Part shown: positions 43,492 to 53,383 of the stretch, piece by piece | Position numbering within the stretch: the first letter of the stretch is position 1 | How the letters are laid out: every line of letters starts with the position of its first letter | Assembly: GCF_003576475.1 (NCBI RefSeq) | Contig: NZ_QWGR01000002.1 | Coordinates: 62,001 to 126,000, forward strand | DNA: 64,000 nt | Reading direction: 5' to 3' | From: Maribellus luteus | Lineage (GTDB): Bacteria; Bacteroidota; Bacteroidia; Bacteroidales; Prolixibacteraceae | Notes under the pieces: generated by a model | What the model saw: only the letters and a program-made list of their open reading frames with translations | Database searches by the model: none | What the model was told of the DNA's origin: nothing | Program-made: the position numbers and the translations under genes

Positions 43492-44227
43492 AGACGAAAA
43501 CCATACCGCGCGGCGTTTGGTGCAACTCTTAAAAAAGTATGACCCCGAAATTAATGTGCTCGACATAATAAGTTCTGTGAAGGACGGGGTAGAGTGGTAC
43601 CGGAATAACCCGGCTCCTGATCTCGTTTTTCAGGATATTTTGCTAAACGACGGGAACTGCTTCGATATTTTTGAGCAGGTGAAAGTAAATGTGCCGCTAA
43701 TTTTTACCACGGCTTACAACGAGTTTGCGCTTCGCTCGTTTCAGGTAAACAGCATCGATTATGTGCTGAAACCTTACGATTACGAAGACATTAAGGCGGC
43801 CCTGGATAAGTTTAACCAGTTCAGGGAAATGTTTCTGGTGCCTGAGAACGAGCTGTTGAAAAAGATTCTTTTTTCGGAGCGGCCCGGGGTTAAAAAGCGT
43901 TTCCTGGTAAAAGTGGGAGACCGTTACCGCTCGGTAAAGAGTGAGGAAATAGCCTGGTTGATTTACGACGACGGACTGACTTTTGCCGTTACTTTCGGTA
44001 ATGCGCGTTTCCCGGTAAATTTTTCGATCGATCAGCTTTCTGCCTTGCTGGATAGCGACTTGTTTTTCCAGGTAAACCGAAAATACATCATCAACATTGA
44101 GAGTATAAAAAACATACATACCTGGTTTAACAGCCGGCTAAAACTGGAGATTGAACCCAAACCCGACGAAGACATTATTGTAAGCCGCGAACGGGTCCGC
44201 GATTTTAAGCTTTGGCTCGACAAATAA
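43472..44227 (+). CDS. LytTR-family response regulator
   Basis: A 251-residue regulator. The receiver domain (residues 1-120) has the phosphorylated Asp55 in LVFQDILLND and the Lys of YVLKPYDYEDI. The LytTR DNA-binding domain (~150-245) contains KVGDRYRSVKSEEIAWL, FFQVNRKYIINIESI and VSRERVRDFKLWL. Its gene overlaps the kinase gene by 20 bases, so the pair is expressed together at the end of the START-DUF2062-SDR-epimerase operon and may control that operon in response to envelope lipids or another membrane cue. It converges on the propeller regulator gene, 14 nt away. Confidence 0.95.
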   Translation: MNVLIFEDENHTARRLVQLLKKYDPEINVLDIISSVKDGVEWYRNNPAPDLVFQDILLNDGNCFDIFEQVKVNVPLIFTTAYNEFALRSFQVNSIDYVLKPYDYEDIKAALDKFNQFREMFLVPENELLKKILFSERPGVKKRFLVKVGDRYRSVKSEEIAWLIYDDGLTFAVTFGNARFPVNFSIDQLSALLDSDLFFQVNRKYIINIESIKNIHTWFNSRLKLEIEPKPDEDIIVSRERVRDFKLWLDK

Positions 44228-44241
44228 AACAGGGATATTTC

Positions 44242-47148
44242 CTAAATGCTCAAAATGGTATCGGTAAGACTCACGTCGTGCTCAAGGTTCATTTTTTTAC
44301 GCAGGCGGTAGCGGTGGTTTTCCACCCCGCGAACCGATATTCCCAGCAGGGGGGCGATTTCCTTCGACGATAAATTCATGCGTAAATAGGCACAAAGCTG
44401 CAAGTCGCTTGCTGTCAGATCCGGATATTGCTCTTTCATTTTATTGAAAAACTGTTCGTGGGCACGCTCAAAATTGTTTTCAAATATTTTCCAGTCATCC
44501 TGGCTCGAAATATTCTCGTCAATTTTATTGTTCAAATAATTGTAGTACTTATCCGGATAGCGCGACCCCAGCTCTGTTTTTTGCCGGTTGATGATGTTTT
44601 TAAGATCGAGCAGAAATTCGTTCTTTTTAATAATGGACATGGTTGAACTGGCCAGCTCTTTACTTTTATGTTGTACCTCGCTTCGCAGTTTCTCATTTCG
44701 CAACCTGATCAGCTCTTTTTCCCGGGCTTCGCTTTGCATCTGTTCTTTCTTCCGCGTTTGCCTGATTCCCCAACTTCTGAAAATAAGAAGCGCAGAGATC
44801 ATCAGAATAATGTAGACGAAGATGGCTCCGCGGGAAGCTGTTAAGGGTGGTTTTACTTCAAACGAAAACGAGTAGGTTTTACTTTCGTTACCCCAAAGGT
44901 CCACTGCTTTTACCAGCAGTTCATAGCTTCCTTTGGGTAATCTCTCAAAGTTGAACTCGGGAGTGTTGGTTTTCTCCGACCATTCCGGTTGCAGTCCTTG
45001 CAGGTAGTATTGATACGATACCGGAAGTTCGTTCAGCAAAGGAAATGAAACCCTGAATGACACGTTATTAAAAGTGTGCCTGATTTTTACATCGGCGGTA
45101 TCCAGGGGCAGTAAGAAGGTTTTGTCGCGGTTGTTACTCAGCTGAATTTCCCGGATGGTGGGGGCATAGTTTTTAATAAGTTTTTCGGTTGGATTGGCAA
45201 CCGATGCATCCAGGTAAGCGATTCCGTTTTGCAGGCACAAAATAGCCGCGTATTCCGAAAGCGGTAGAAGATTTTCAAAGCCTTCTACCAGCATTGGGTT
45301 GTTAAAAAGCGAGGTTGGAAATTCCCGGATTTGCTTTACGCTGTCCTGAAAAATATAGAACAAGCCGATCTTCTCTTTGCTGATAAACCAGTAATGGTGG
45401 TTGGGAGCTTCTATAATCCGGTGCGCTTTTGAATAGTCGCCCAGCGCTGTATTTAGCGATCCGTAAGCAAGTATGGTATCGCTCAGGTCGTCGTAGGTAA
45501 AAAGCTGTTCGCCCGTGGTAAAAACCACACGGTTTTCGACCTGGAATACGTGGATTCCAAAATCTTTATTAAAGATATCTTTCCCGTATTCTTTTATTCC
45601 AAGAATTGTCCGCCTGTCGTCGTCAATGGTAAGCTTGTAAATATCACGGTGCATGTGGCTGGCCCAAAGGTTTCCGAAATGGTCAAATTCAATGTACCGG
45701 ATTAAGTCTACAAAGCCTGTGATCCGGTTTCGAAACTTTATGCCATTCTCTGTTTTCTCGAAAACGATAAGGCTGTTGTAGGTCGATTGAAGCAGGAGGT
45801 TCGGATGAAAGGGATCCTGTACAAAATTAAAGGCTCCCGATTCAGACGAGAGTTGAACCCATTTTTCTCCGTTCAAAACATAAGTTCCCTGGTTGTGCCC
45901 CACCAAAAGTTGGTTGTCAAATATTTTCAGGTTCCATATTTGGTCCTGTGATTCTGGCACCAGTGTGATATCGGGGCTGTCAATATTAATATCCTTTACA
46001 AAAAGTCCCTGGTTGGTTCCCAGGTATAGCTTGTCATTGAAAATAGCAGTAGAGTAAATGGCGCCGGTTCCGGGTAGTTTTTCAATTACAAAACCCTGGT
46101 TTTCATTTTCGGTCAGAAACCCAATTCCAACGTCAAGCGCCAGCCAAATGTTGTTCCACTCATCGGTTTCCACGCCGAGAATGGTATTGCTGAGTAGCCC
46201 GTTTTGTGTGTTGGCATGCATTAAACGTTCACCATCCGCACTAAATACCGAAATCCCGTCTACCAATGTTCCGATGGCAATTTTGTTGTCGTTTAAAACA
46301 CAAGCCCTGTTTAATTCGCTCTGAATAAAATAATCGGTCCATGGAGCATTCCAAGTGCTGAGCGCTTGTCCGTCCCACAGGAATATTCCATGAGTGGCAG
46401 TGCCAATCAGAATCTGATGCTGTTTGTAGGGAAGCAGGAATTTTATGTTTTTATCCCTGAGTCTCTCATCTTCAATAAAGGCATTGAATTTTCCGTCTTT
46501 CAACTCAAAAATCCCTTTGTCTCTTATGGCCACCAATACCTTATCATTCACCTTGTTCATTACATGAATATGGCCTGAAAAATCGATGGAGGTGATGGAG
46601 TCGGCATGGTAACAAAAAATCCGGGGGAAGGCCTGAAAATAGACATAGTTATCCTGAACGGCAATGTTCCAGAACTCGATGTTGTCGAGGAAATACTTTT
46701 CGGCAATTGGTGTCAATGATGTATAGTTCAACTTTCCATACTTGTCAGTTTTCCAGAAGCCTAACTCTTCGTAGCCACCTGTATAAATAATAGAGTCACG
46801 ACTAACTTCAACCGATCGCAGAATGGTTTCGTTGGGTAAACTGTTTAGTTCCCAGTTAGTTCCGTCGAATGCTAGCAGCCCTGTGTGATTGGCAAAATAT
46901 ATTTGTCCGTTCCTGGCTGTGCTGACACTCCAGTTTTGGCGTGCGCCGCCGTAAACTGATTGGTCAAACGAAAGAACACCTTCATGTTCTCCCAGGACTG
47001 TTAAAGGATGCACGGATAAAAACACGAATGCGGCACATGAAAGAACGACGTAAAGCGCTTCAAAGGATCTTTTTCCCGAAAAGAGGCCGGTATTTCTCCC
47101 ATTCAGGCTTTTGTCGTTTGAGGAGAAAAAAGAGTCTGTTCCGCACAT
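44242..47148 (-). CDS. Membrane propeller-LuxR one-component regulator of the glycan locus
   Basis: A 968-residue one-component membrane regulator. Order: signal anchor (residues 29-50), a large periplasmic part of about 650 residues with propeller-type repeats (WxxAxxxNGQIYFANHTGLLAFDG in outline; SVEVSRDSIIYTGG), a triple-Tyr-type Ig-like domain near 700-790 (VSYQYYLQGLQPEWSE, PKGSYELLVKAVD), one membrane helix (IFVYIILMISALLIF), a coiled-coil linker, and a C-terminal LuxR/GerE helix-turn-helix (LSSKEIAPLLGISVRGVENHRYRLRKKM). There is no kinase domain. It lies divergent from susC with 317 nt between them, so it likely senses a glycan fragment in the periplasm and activates the locus directly. 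Confidence 0.93.
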   Translation of the reverse strand: MCGTDSFFSSNDKSLNGRNTGLFSGKRSFEALYVVLSCAAFVFLSVHPLTVLGEHEGVLSFDQSVYGGARQNWSVSTARNGQIYFANHTGLLAFDGTNWELNSLPNETILRSVEVSRDSIIYTGGYEELGFWKTDKYGKLNYTSLTPIAEKYFLDNIEFWNIAVQDNYVYFQAFPRIFCYHADSITSIDFSGHIHVMNKVNDKVLVAIRDKGIFELKDGKFNAFIEDERLRDKNIKFLLPYKQHQILIGTATHGIFLWDGQALSTWNAPWTDYFIQSELNRACVLNDNKIAIGTLVDGISVFSADGERLMHANTQNGLLSNTILGVETDEWNNIWLALDVGIGFLTENENQGFVIEKLPGTGAIYSTAIFNDKLYLGTNQGLFVKDINIDSPDITLVPESQDQIWNLKIFDNQLLVGHNQGTYVLNGEKWVQLSSESGAFNFVQDPFHPNLLLQSTYNSLIVFEKTENGIKFRNRITGFVDLIRYIEFDHFGNLWASHMHRDIYKLTIDDDRRTILGIKEYGKDIFNKDFGIHVFQVENRVVFTTGEQLFTYDDLSDTILAYGSLNTALGDYSKAHRIIEAPNHHYWFISKEKIGLFYIFQDSVKQIREFPTSLFNNPMLVEGFENLLPLSEYAAILCLQNGIAYLDASVANPTEKLIKNYAPTIREIQLSNNRDKTFLLPLDTADVKIRHTFNNVSFRVSFPLLNELPVSYQYYLQGLQPEWSEKTNTPEFNFERLPKGSYELLVKAVDLWGNESKTYSFSFEVKPPLTASRGAIFVYIILMISALLIFRSWGIRQTRKKEQMQSEAREKELIRLRNEKLRSEVQHKSKELASSTMSIIKKNEFLLDLKNIINRQKTELGSRYPDKYYNYLNNKIDENISSQDDWKIFENNFERAHEQFFNKMKEQYPDLTASDLQLCAYLRMNLSSKEIAPLLGISVRGVENHRYRLRKKMNLEHDVSLTDTILSI

Positions 47149-47465
47149 GTTTTTTGTCTGTTGTTGTCCCTAACCCGGGCGTAATATTACGTATAATTTG
47201 GTTGTCAAAGATATTTATTTCCCCTCAAAGTCGGAATTTGTGTTGTTTATCATACGTTTTTATTTCTTCGAAATGAGAGGCGAGGCGAGAAATTAAATAA
47301 TTGTAACATAGTTGCTTATGTCGGCGTAGTTTTATTAGGATGAGGTAGTGATGAGGTGAAAAATTAGCTTCACTTTTGTAAGAGTATGGAAAGTGTATCC
47401 AAAAACCCGTTATTGCATTCCATCTGCCATATTTTTGAGTTCAAACTAATTCAAATTTTATAGTT
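47149..47465. promoter_or_regulatory. Divergent control region between the regulator and susC
   Basis: A 317-nt AT-rich region with no gene. Two -7-like boxes are visible. TATCTTTG on the minus strand (47206-47213) is 58 nt before the regulator start. TATTTTTG on the plus strand (47430-47437) is 28 nt before susC. Neither has a TTG at the normal distance, as expected for a regulated promoter needing an activator. Confidence 0.5.
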
Positions 47466-50400
47466 ATGCGAAAACCATTATTCATTTTAATCCTTCTGTT
47501 TTCGTTTACAACCTTGTTCGCCCAGGAAAAACTTTCGATTTCGGGGAAGGTTGTTGATGATACAGGATTAGCGCTACCGGGTGTATCGGTATTGGAAAAA
47601 GGAACCACCAATGGTACTGTAACCGATATCGATGGTAACTATACGTTACAAGTCTCTACAGGAGCAAAAGTAATATTCAGCTTTATCGGATTCCTTCCAC
47701 AGGAATTTGCTGTCACTCAATCCACGGTAATTAACCTGGAGATGAAAGAGGATGTTATCGGGCTGGAAGAAGTGGTTGTAGTTGGTTATGGAGAGCTTAA
47801 AGTAAAAGACCTCACATCGTCCATTACAACCATTAAATCAGACGAACTGGTAAAAACACCGGCAGGACAGGCCATGCAGGCTTTGCAGGGGAAAGTTGCC
47901 GGAGTACAAATTGTAAGTGCCGGAGCTCCCGGTGGCGAACCAACGGTTCGGATCAGGGGTGTCGGATCATTTCCCGGCAGCAGTAATTCGTCTCCGTTAT
48001 ACGTAGTAGATGGAATATATTTCGATAACATTGATTTTCTGAATCCTTCAGACATCGAAACATTATCGGTTTTAAAAGATGCTTCAGCTTCTGCCATCTA
48101 TGGTGTTCGGGCAGCCAACGGAGTTGTACTTATCACCACCAAGCAAGGTTCCTTAAACTCTAAATCAACCGTTACTTACGAAGGGTATTTTGGTGTTCAG
48201 GTTCCGCAGAATGTGATGAAGATGGCCAATGCCGAGCAATTTGTTAACTATGTGAATCAAACCGGAGACCCGGCTGACATAAGTTTTGTTGCCAATGCGA
48301 TGCAACGCTACGGCAGAAGCCGGATTAACCCGAATGTACCGGATGTAAATACTGACTGGTATGCCGAAATCATGAAATCTCATGCCATTCAGCAGAACCA
48401 TTCGTTAACGGTGTTTGGCGGGAATAATAAAACGAGTTACTCGATGGGTATTAACTATTTTGAGCAGGAAGGTTTGCTTGAGACAGAAAATTCCTACCAG
48501 AGAATGAATATTCGTTCAAAGATTGATCATCAGGCAAACGACTGGTTAAAAGTAGGAACGAATTTCAGCTTAAGCAACGGAATCCGCTACATTGGGAACG
48601 ATGCCGCCTGGTTCAGTGCCTACCATGCCGTTCCGATTCTGCCGGTTTATGACGACCAGAATTACGAAAGCTTGCTTGAAATGGGGCAGTCGAATGCAAG
48701 CCATTATTCAAGTGCTCAGTTGTTGGGTTACAGAGGCTCACAAAATCCATTTTTGAGTCTGGCTTATAACAATAACAGGCAGGATATCCGGAAAGTGCTT
48801 TCAGGAATTTACGCACAGATTGACCTGATCCCCGGTAAATTGTCGTTTAAGTCGAACTACAATGTATCGATGATGTTTCTCAAAGCCCGAAATGTTGGCT
48901 TGCCGTATTACATCACCAATTCCTCCAGCGTAAGTCTTTCCAGTATTTCTTCTTCCAGAACAACTGACGTGAACCAGTTTCTTGACAATACGCTGACTTA
49001 CAACGAAAGCTTGGGAAAACATAATTTCTCGGTAATGGCCGGAACTTCGTACCGCGATGAATGGCATGATTACCTGGGGGGCTCAGCACAGGATATTCCG
49101 TTAAACGAGAATTCGTGGTATATCGGGCAATCTCAGTCCGAATCGTCGAAACAGGTAGACGATGCTGCTGAAAGAATTTATGGTCTTTCTTTCTTCGGAA
49201 GGGCATCTTACAACTACGATAACCGCTACATTGCTTATTTTACGCTTCGTCGTGAAGGAACTTCGAAGTACCAGGAAAAATGGGGAACCTTCCCGGCCTT
49301 TGGCTTGGGTTGGGTAGTGTCGGAAGAAGATTTCTTCCAGGACGTACGGTTTATCAACTACCTCAAGTTACGTGGTGGTTGGGGTAAACTTGGAAACGAC
49401 AGGATTACCCGTCAGGACGGAGCCAATACAACCAACCCGGTTTACATTGCCATTGGCGATGCACAGTTAAACGGCGCCGTTACTACCAGTACCTTTGGTT
49501 ATCTGGGATGGGAAACCGTAACGGGGACAAACATTGGATTTAATGCCGAGCTGTTTAACAACCGTTTGAGTATCGAATCAGACTTTTATATCCGTGATAC
49601 CGAAAATGCAGCTATTCCTGTAAGTCTGAAATTGCAGTCGGGAAGTGTTTTGCGAAATGTTGGTACCATTCGGAATTCAGGTTTTGAAATGGCTTTAACG
49701 TGGAACGGAGAGATTTCCAAAGATCTTAAATATACTATTGGTGGAAACTTTGCCACCATGAAAAACGAAGTGCGCGACCTTTACGGACAATCCTACATAA
49801 ATGGTGGTAGTGCAGAGTTTCGTCAGCGCTCGCAGGTGGGTGAGCCCTTGCTTTCTTTCTATGGCTACGAGGTGGAAGGTGTGTACCAAAACCAGGCCGA
49901 GATTGATGCTGACCCGATTGCGGTGGCCAATAACCTTGTTCCCGGCGATTTGAAATTTAAAAACCAGAACAACGATGAGGTGCTGGACGATAAAGACAAA
50001 GTATTTCTCGGGTCTTACATTCCGACCTTCACTTATGGTGGATTTGTAGGATTGTCGTATAAAAATTTCGATTTCTCGATGAACATCATGGGCCAGGGCG
50101 GAAATAAGATCCTCAACAGAAAAAGAGGTGAAATCATCTGGACAAACGATACAAACATTGATGCCGATCTTGCAACAGGCTTGTGGAACGGTGAAGGAAC
50201 ATCGAACAAATATCCTTCTGCTTCGGGATTGAGACGCGGATGGAACCAGAATTTCAGCGACTTCCTGGTAGAAGACGGTTCTTTCTTCCGCATCCAAAAC
50301 GTTCAGGTAGCTTATAATATTAAAGGAGCTGAACTGTTTGGACAAGGAATGCCGGATGCAAGAGTTTATTTCACAGCCGAAAGGCCTTTGACAATATTTA

Positions 50401-50498
50401 AGTACAATGGCTTTAACCCGGAAGTTCCGAACGGTATAGACCGTCAGTTTTACCCGGTTCCCGCAGTTTATACAGTGGGACTTAATCTTAAATTTTAA
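47466..50498 (+). CDS. SusC/RagA-family TonB-dependent outer-membrane transporter
   Basis: A 1010-residue TonB-linked outer-membrane porter of the SusC type. A signal peptide (ending LFAQ) is followed by a carboxypeptidase-regulatory-like domain (ISGKVVDDTGLALPGVSV), the SusC/RagA signature GLEEVVVVGYGE and a plug domain with PLYVVDGIYFDN and DASASAIYGVRAANGVVLITTK. The rest is the beta barrel, ending in a terminal aromatic (VGLNLKF). It takes up oligosaccharides across the outer membrane together with the SusD lid encoded next. It is the first gene of the locus, divergent from its regulator. Confidence 0.97.
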   Translation: MRKPLFILILLFSFTTLFAQEKLSISGKVVDDTGLALPGVSVLEKGTTNGTVTDIDGNYTLQVSTGAKVIFSFIGFLPQEFAVTQSTVINLEMKEDVIGLEEVVVVGYGELKVKDLTSSITTIKSDELVKTPAGQAMQALQGKVAGVQIVSAGAPGGEPTVRIRGVGSFPGSSNSSPLYVVDGIYFDNIDFLNPSDIETLSVLKDASASAIYGVRAANGVVLITTKQGSLNSKSTVTYEGYFGVQVPQNVMKMANAEQFVNYVNQTGDPADISFVANAMQRYGRSRINPNVPDVNTDWYAEIMKSHAIQQNHSLTVFGGNNKTSYSMGINYFEQEGLLETENSYQRMNIRSKIDHQANDWLKVGTNFSLSNGIRYIGNDAAWFSAYHAVPILPVYDDQNYESLLEMGQSNASHYSSAQLLGYRGSQNPFLSLAYNNNRQDIRKVLSGIYAQIDLIPGKLSFKSNYNVSMMFLKARNVGLPYYITNSSSVSLSSISSSRTTDVNQFLDNTLTYNESLGKHNFSVMAGTSYRDEWHDYLGGSAQDIPLNENSWYIGQSQSESSKQVDDAAERIYGLSFFGRASYNYDNRYIAYFTLRREGTSKYQEKWGTFPAFGLGWVVSEEDFFQDVRFINYLKLRGGWGKLGNDRITRQDGANTTNPVYIAIGDAQLNGAVTTSTFGYLGWETVTGTNIGFNAELFNNRLSIESDFYIRDTENAAIPVSLKLQSGSVLRNVGTIRNSGFEMALTWNGEISKDLKYTIGGNFATMKNEVRDLYGQSYINGGSAEFRQRSQVGEPLLSFYGYEVEGVYQNQAEIDADPIAVANNLVPGDLKFKNQNNDEVLDDKDKVFLGSYIPTFTYGGFVGLSYKNFDFSMNIMGQGGNKILNRKRGEIIWTNDTNIDADLATGLWNGEGTSNKYPSASGLRRGWNQNFSDFLVEDGSFFRIQNVQVAYNIKGAELFGQGMPDARVYFTAERPLTIFKYNGFNPEVPNGIDRQFYPVPAVYTVGLNLKF

Positions 50499-50509
50499 AT
50501 TCCACAGCG

Positions 50510-52042
50510 ATGAGACTAAAACAAATAATAAAAAACTATTTGCCCTTTGTAATGGGCGGGCTGGTGATGATTTCGGTAACCAGTTGTTTGGATAATCTGG
50601 ACAAACCGTTTGAAGACGAAGCGTTTACCAGTGATGTGGATTATACCGTTGGTGCTGATATGATAAAGCCTTTGTTAGGGGCGTACCACGGATTGTACAC
50701 ACGTGGCTGGGAAGAACCAATTACTCTTGGTATCAGGGGCGATGATGTTGATGCAGCCGGCGACCAGGTAGCCATGCAGGAGCAAGATGCATTCAAATAC
50801 CTGCCCAGTCACTGGAATCCGAACTCTGTCTGGAAGGGGCATTACGATGATATTGTAAACACTTTTTCAGCCATGACTGAAATTGAAAAATACAGAGCAG
50901 CAGCCAACAACGATGCGCTGACAGATCAGTATTTGGCAGAATGTCGTGTGATCAGGGCTTACCTGTATTTAGACGTAGCCAGAACTTTTGGTGGCTGTAT
51001 TGTAATTGACGAATTGGACAATATTCAAAATACACCGGTAAGTAACAAAGCTGCCGTAATGCAGTACATTGTGGATGAAATGAATGCTGTTATTCCCAAT
51101 TTGCCGGCAGTAAATCCGAACAAAAGAACCGATGTTAAAGGTGGTATGACGCGCTATACTGCTTATGCTTTAATGGCATTGGCTTACCAGGAAATGGAAA
51201 ACTACCAGGGAGTGGCAGATGCTACGTCTGAAATAATTGGTTCGGGCGAATATGAATTGGCCAACGACTATTATCACCTCTTTAAAAAGGCCGGCAAGCT
51301 GGATGACGAGATCATCATGGAATTCCAGTATTCCGATTTTAATCAGGGAGAAGGAGAGCGTTTTTCTTTCTTGTTTGCTCCGTTTGGCATTGGTGGCTGG
51401 ACTCCGGTTGTTACCGGTGCCAAAGATGGTTGGGGATTTTACGCGCCTACCAAAAAGTACATCGAATTCATGCTCGACAGAGGTGAAACCGTGCGTTTGG
51501 AAACCAGTGTTGTTTTCACGCCCGACGGTATTACCCAGCTTCAGAACGAACATGGTACCTTGCCGGCATGGATCAGTAATAAAAACCGGGAAGGTGATAT
51601 TTTCAACAACAATGCCCGTTTGAAATTTGCCAGTGGCAAACACATTCAACCGTCAACCGAACTTATTGAAGGGCGCCTGGAGTTTGGCAGTAACAAGAAC
51701 TTTATTGTGATCAGGTATGCCGAAATGTTGTTGATGTACTCCGAGGCCTTAACCCGTGGAGCTACCAGCAGTTTATCGTTGAGCGCAGCAGATGCGGTTA
51801 ACCTGGTAAGAAACCGCGCCGGAATGGGAAGTTTGTCAAATGTTACCACCGAAGTTGTTTTGGATGAGAAGTTTGCAGAGCTGGCAATGGAGTGGGGCAT
51901 TCGCTATTACGATATGGTGAGAACCAAAAATACTGCTGAACTGACACACGAAGGGAAAACCTTTACGATGGACAAAGCCTATCTGCCTTTCCCGGCCGAC
52001 CAGGTTGCTGAGTTGCCTCAATTAGCCGACGGAATCCAATAA
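50510..52042 (+). CDS. SusD/RagB-family glycan-binding lipoprotein
   Basis: A 510-residue surface lipoprotein. The lipobox ends TSC, acylated at Cys26. The SusD fold shows in the N-terminal half with its TPR-like helices (ECRVIRAYLYLDVARTFGGCIVI, AYALMALAYQEMENYQ) and in the C-terminal part with RYAEMLLMYSEALTRG and AADAVNLVRNRAGM. It caps the SusC porter and presents bound glycans to it. It lies 11 nt after susC in the same operon. Confidence 0.97.
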   Translation: MRLKQIIKNYLPFVMGGLVMISVTSCLDNLDKPFEDEAFTSDVDYTVGADMIKPLLGAYHGLYTRGWEEPITLGIRGDDVDAAGDQVAMQEQDAFKYLPSHWNPNSVWKGHYDDIVNTFSAMTEIEKYRAAANNDALTDQYLAECRVIRAYLYLDVARTFGGCIVIDELDNIQNTPVSNKAAVMQYIVDEMNAVIPNLPAVNPNKRTDVKGGMTRYTAYALMALAYQEMENYQGVADATSEIIGSGEYELANDYYHLFKKAGKLDDEIIMEFQYSDFNQGEGERFSFLFAPFGIGGWTPVVTGAKDGWGFYAPTKKYIEFMLDRGETVRLETSVVFTPDGITQLQNEHGTLPAWISNKNREGDIFNNNARLKFASGKHIQPSTELIEGRLEFGSNKNFIVIRYAEMLLMYSEALTRGATSSLSLSAADAVNLVRNRAGMGSLSNVTTEVVLDEKFAELAMEWGIRYYDMVRTKNTAELTHEGKTFTMDKAYLPFPADQVAELPQLADGIQ

Positions 52043-52054
52043 AACGAACTGAAA

Positions 52055-53128
52055 ATGAAGACATATAGTAAAATAGTAATAGTTGTGTTGAGCTTATTCG
52101 TGCTCAATGCATGTGAACAGAGTTATATCGACGAGATATCAAAAGTTGACCCGGGAACGGATGAGTCCGGTCCTGTGGTTACGGTAACTTCACCGGCAGG
52201 TGATGTAAATGCACCGTCTGATGTATCAGAAGTGAGCATTCAATTCGAAGTGGCGGACGATATCGAACTGAAATCGGTTAGTGTTCAGTTGAATGGCACA
52301 TTGCTTGGATCGTACGATCAATTTAAAGATTACAGAAGGTTTATTGGTGCTTATGCGGAAGAATTGGGCCTGGGAGATCACGTTCTTGAGATTGTGGCCA
52401 CGGATATGGCCGGAAAGTCAACCACTCAAACCATAAATTTCAAGAAAATCAATACCATCAGGGACTTGATGAACGAAGCAGTGTTCCACATGGCTTTCAA
52501 TGGCAACTATGTGGACGAAGTGAGTTCTGTTGCAGCAACGGTTGTTGGTACGCCTTCACTGGGTACCGGTGGTGTTGATGGCGGATGCTATGTGGGTGCG
52601 CCCGATTCGTACCTGACTTTTGATGGCACAGGACTTCAGTTCCCGGAATTTAGCGCAAGCTTTTTCCTGAATGTTACTGCTACACAGGCGACTGACAGAG
52701 CTGGTGTTCTGGTGATGAGCCCGGAAAACCCCAATTTCGACAACAGTCGGAAGTTCGGTTTCCGATTCTTTAGGGAAAATGGAGGCGGACTGCAGCAATT
52801 TAAGCTGAATGCAGGAAACGGAACATCTGATAAATGGTTTGACGGAGGTGCTGCTGCACGGGTTAATCCGGCAACTACTGAATGGGTTCATTTTGTGTTC
52901 ACGATTTCAGCTACCGGAGCCAAAGTGTACATTGACGGAGTATTGGTGAAAGAAGATACATTTAGCGGAGTAGACTGGACAGGTTGTGATATGCTGTCGA
53001 TTATGTCGGGTGCGCCAAGGTTTGCCAACTGGAATCACTTGTCTGACGAAAGTAAAATGGACGAACTGCTGATTTACGACCGGGTGCTTACTCTGGCTGA
53101 AATTGATCTGCTGGGTTTACTGAATTAA
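52055..53128 (+). CDS. Surface lipoprotein with Ig-like and LamG domains
   Basis: A 357-residue lipoprotein (acylated Cys20 in VLNACEQ). Domain order: an Ig-like domain (VVTVTSPAGDVNAPSDVSEVS to about residue 130), then a LamG/concanavalin A-type jelly roll (about 140-355), with HMAFNGNYVDEVSSVAATVVG opening and KVYIDGVLV and DELLIYDRVLTLAEID near the end. In this position behind susCD it is likely to be a surface glycan-binding protein, the SusE/F role. It has no obvious catalytic residues. Confidence 0.87.
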   Translation: MKTYSKIVIVVLSLFVLNACEQSYIDEISKVDPGTDESGPVVTVTSPAGDVNAPSDVSEVSIQFEVADDIELKSVSVQLNGTLLGSYDQFKDYRRFIGAYAEELGLGDHVLEIVATDMAGKSTTQTINFKKINTIRDLMNEAVFHMAFNGNYVDEVSSVAATVVGTPSLGTGGVDGGCYVGAPDSYLTFDGTGLQFPEFSASFFLNVTATQATDRAGVLVMSPENPNFDNSRKFGFRFFRENGGGLQQFKLNAGNGTSDKWFDGGAAARVNPATTEWVHFVFTISATGAKVYIDGVLVKEDTFSGVDWTGCDMLSIMSGAPRFANWNHLSDESKMDELLIYDRVLTLAEIDLLGLLN

Positions 53129-53252
53129 CCAGTGATCAAAGAACGATCCATTATGTTGGTAATTCAAGGGTTCTCTGAATGGAGGCTTCATTGGAGCCAG
53201 AGTATGGTGGAAGAGTTTTTTTAGAAAGCCCTTACGGCCGATAAAGTAATAC

Positions 53253-53293
53253 GGATATTGAAGGACGGTTGATGATAAACCGCCTTCGTATCC
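53253..53293 (+). other. Imperfect hairpin between the LamG lipoprotein and enzyme genes
   Basis: GGATA-TT-GAAGG-A-CGGTT can fold on AACCG-CCTTC-G-TATCC with two small interruptions. It lies about 15 nt before a true terminator hairpin. It may slow or process the transcript between the uptake genes and the enzyme genes. Confidence 0.45.
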
Positions 53294-53306
53294 AGCGATC
53301 TTATCA

Positions 53307-53340
53307 GACCCCGCCGTAGAAATACGGAGGGGTCATTTTT
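53307..53340 (+). terminator. Terminator-like hairpin inside the glycan locus
   Basis: GACCCC (53307-53312) pairs with GGGGTC (53329-53334), and inside it CCGTA pairs with TACGG; a run of T follows. It lies 44 nt before the next start codon and would reduce transcription into the enzyme genes or end the susCD transcript. Confidence 0.75.
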
Positions 53341-53383
53341 CAACTGAACGTTACTACTTTTAATAGGATTTTTCTTACTACTG

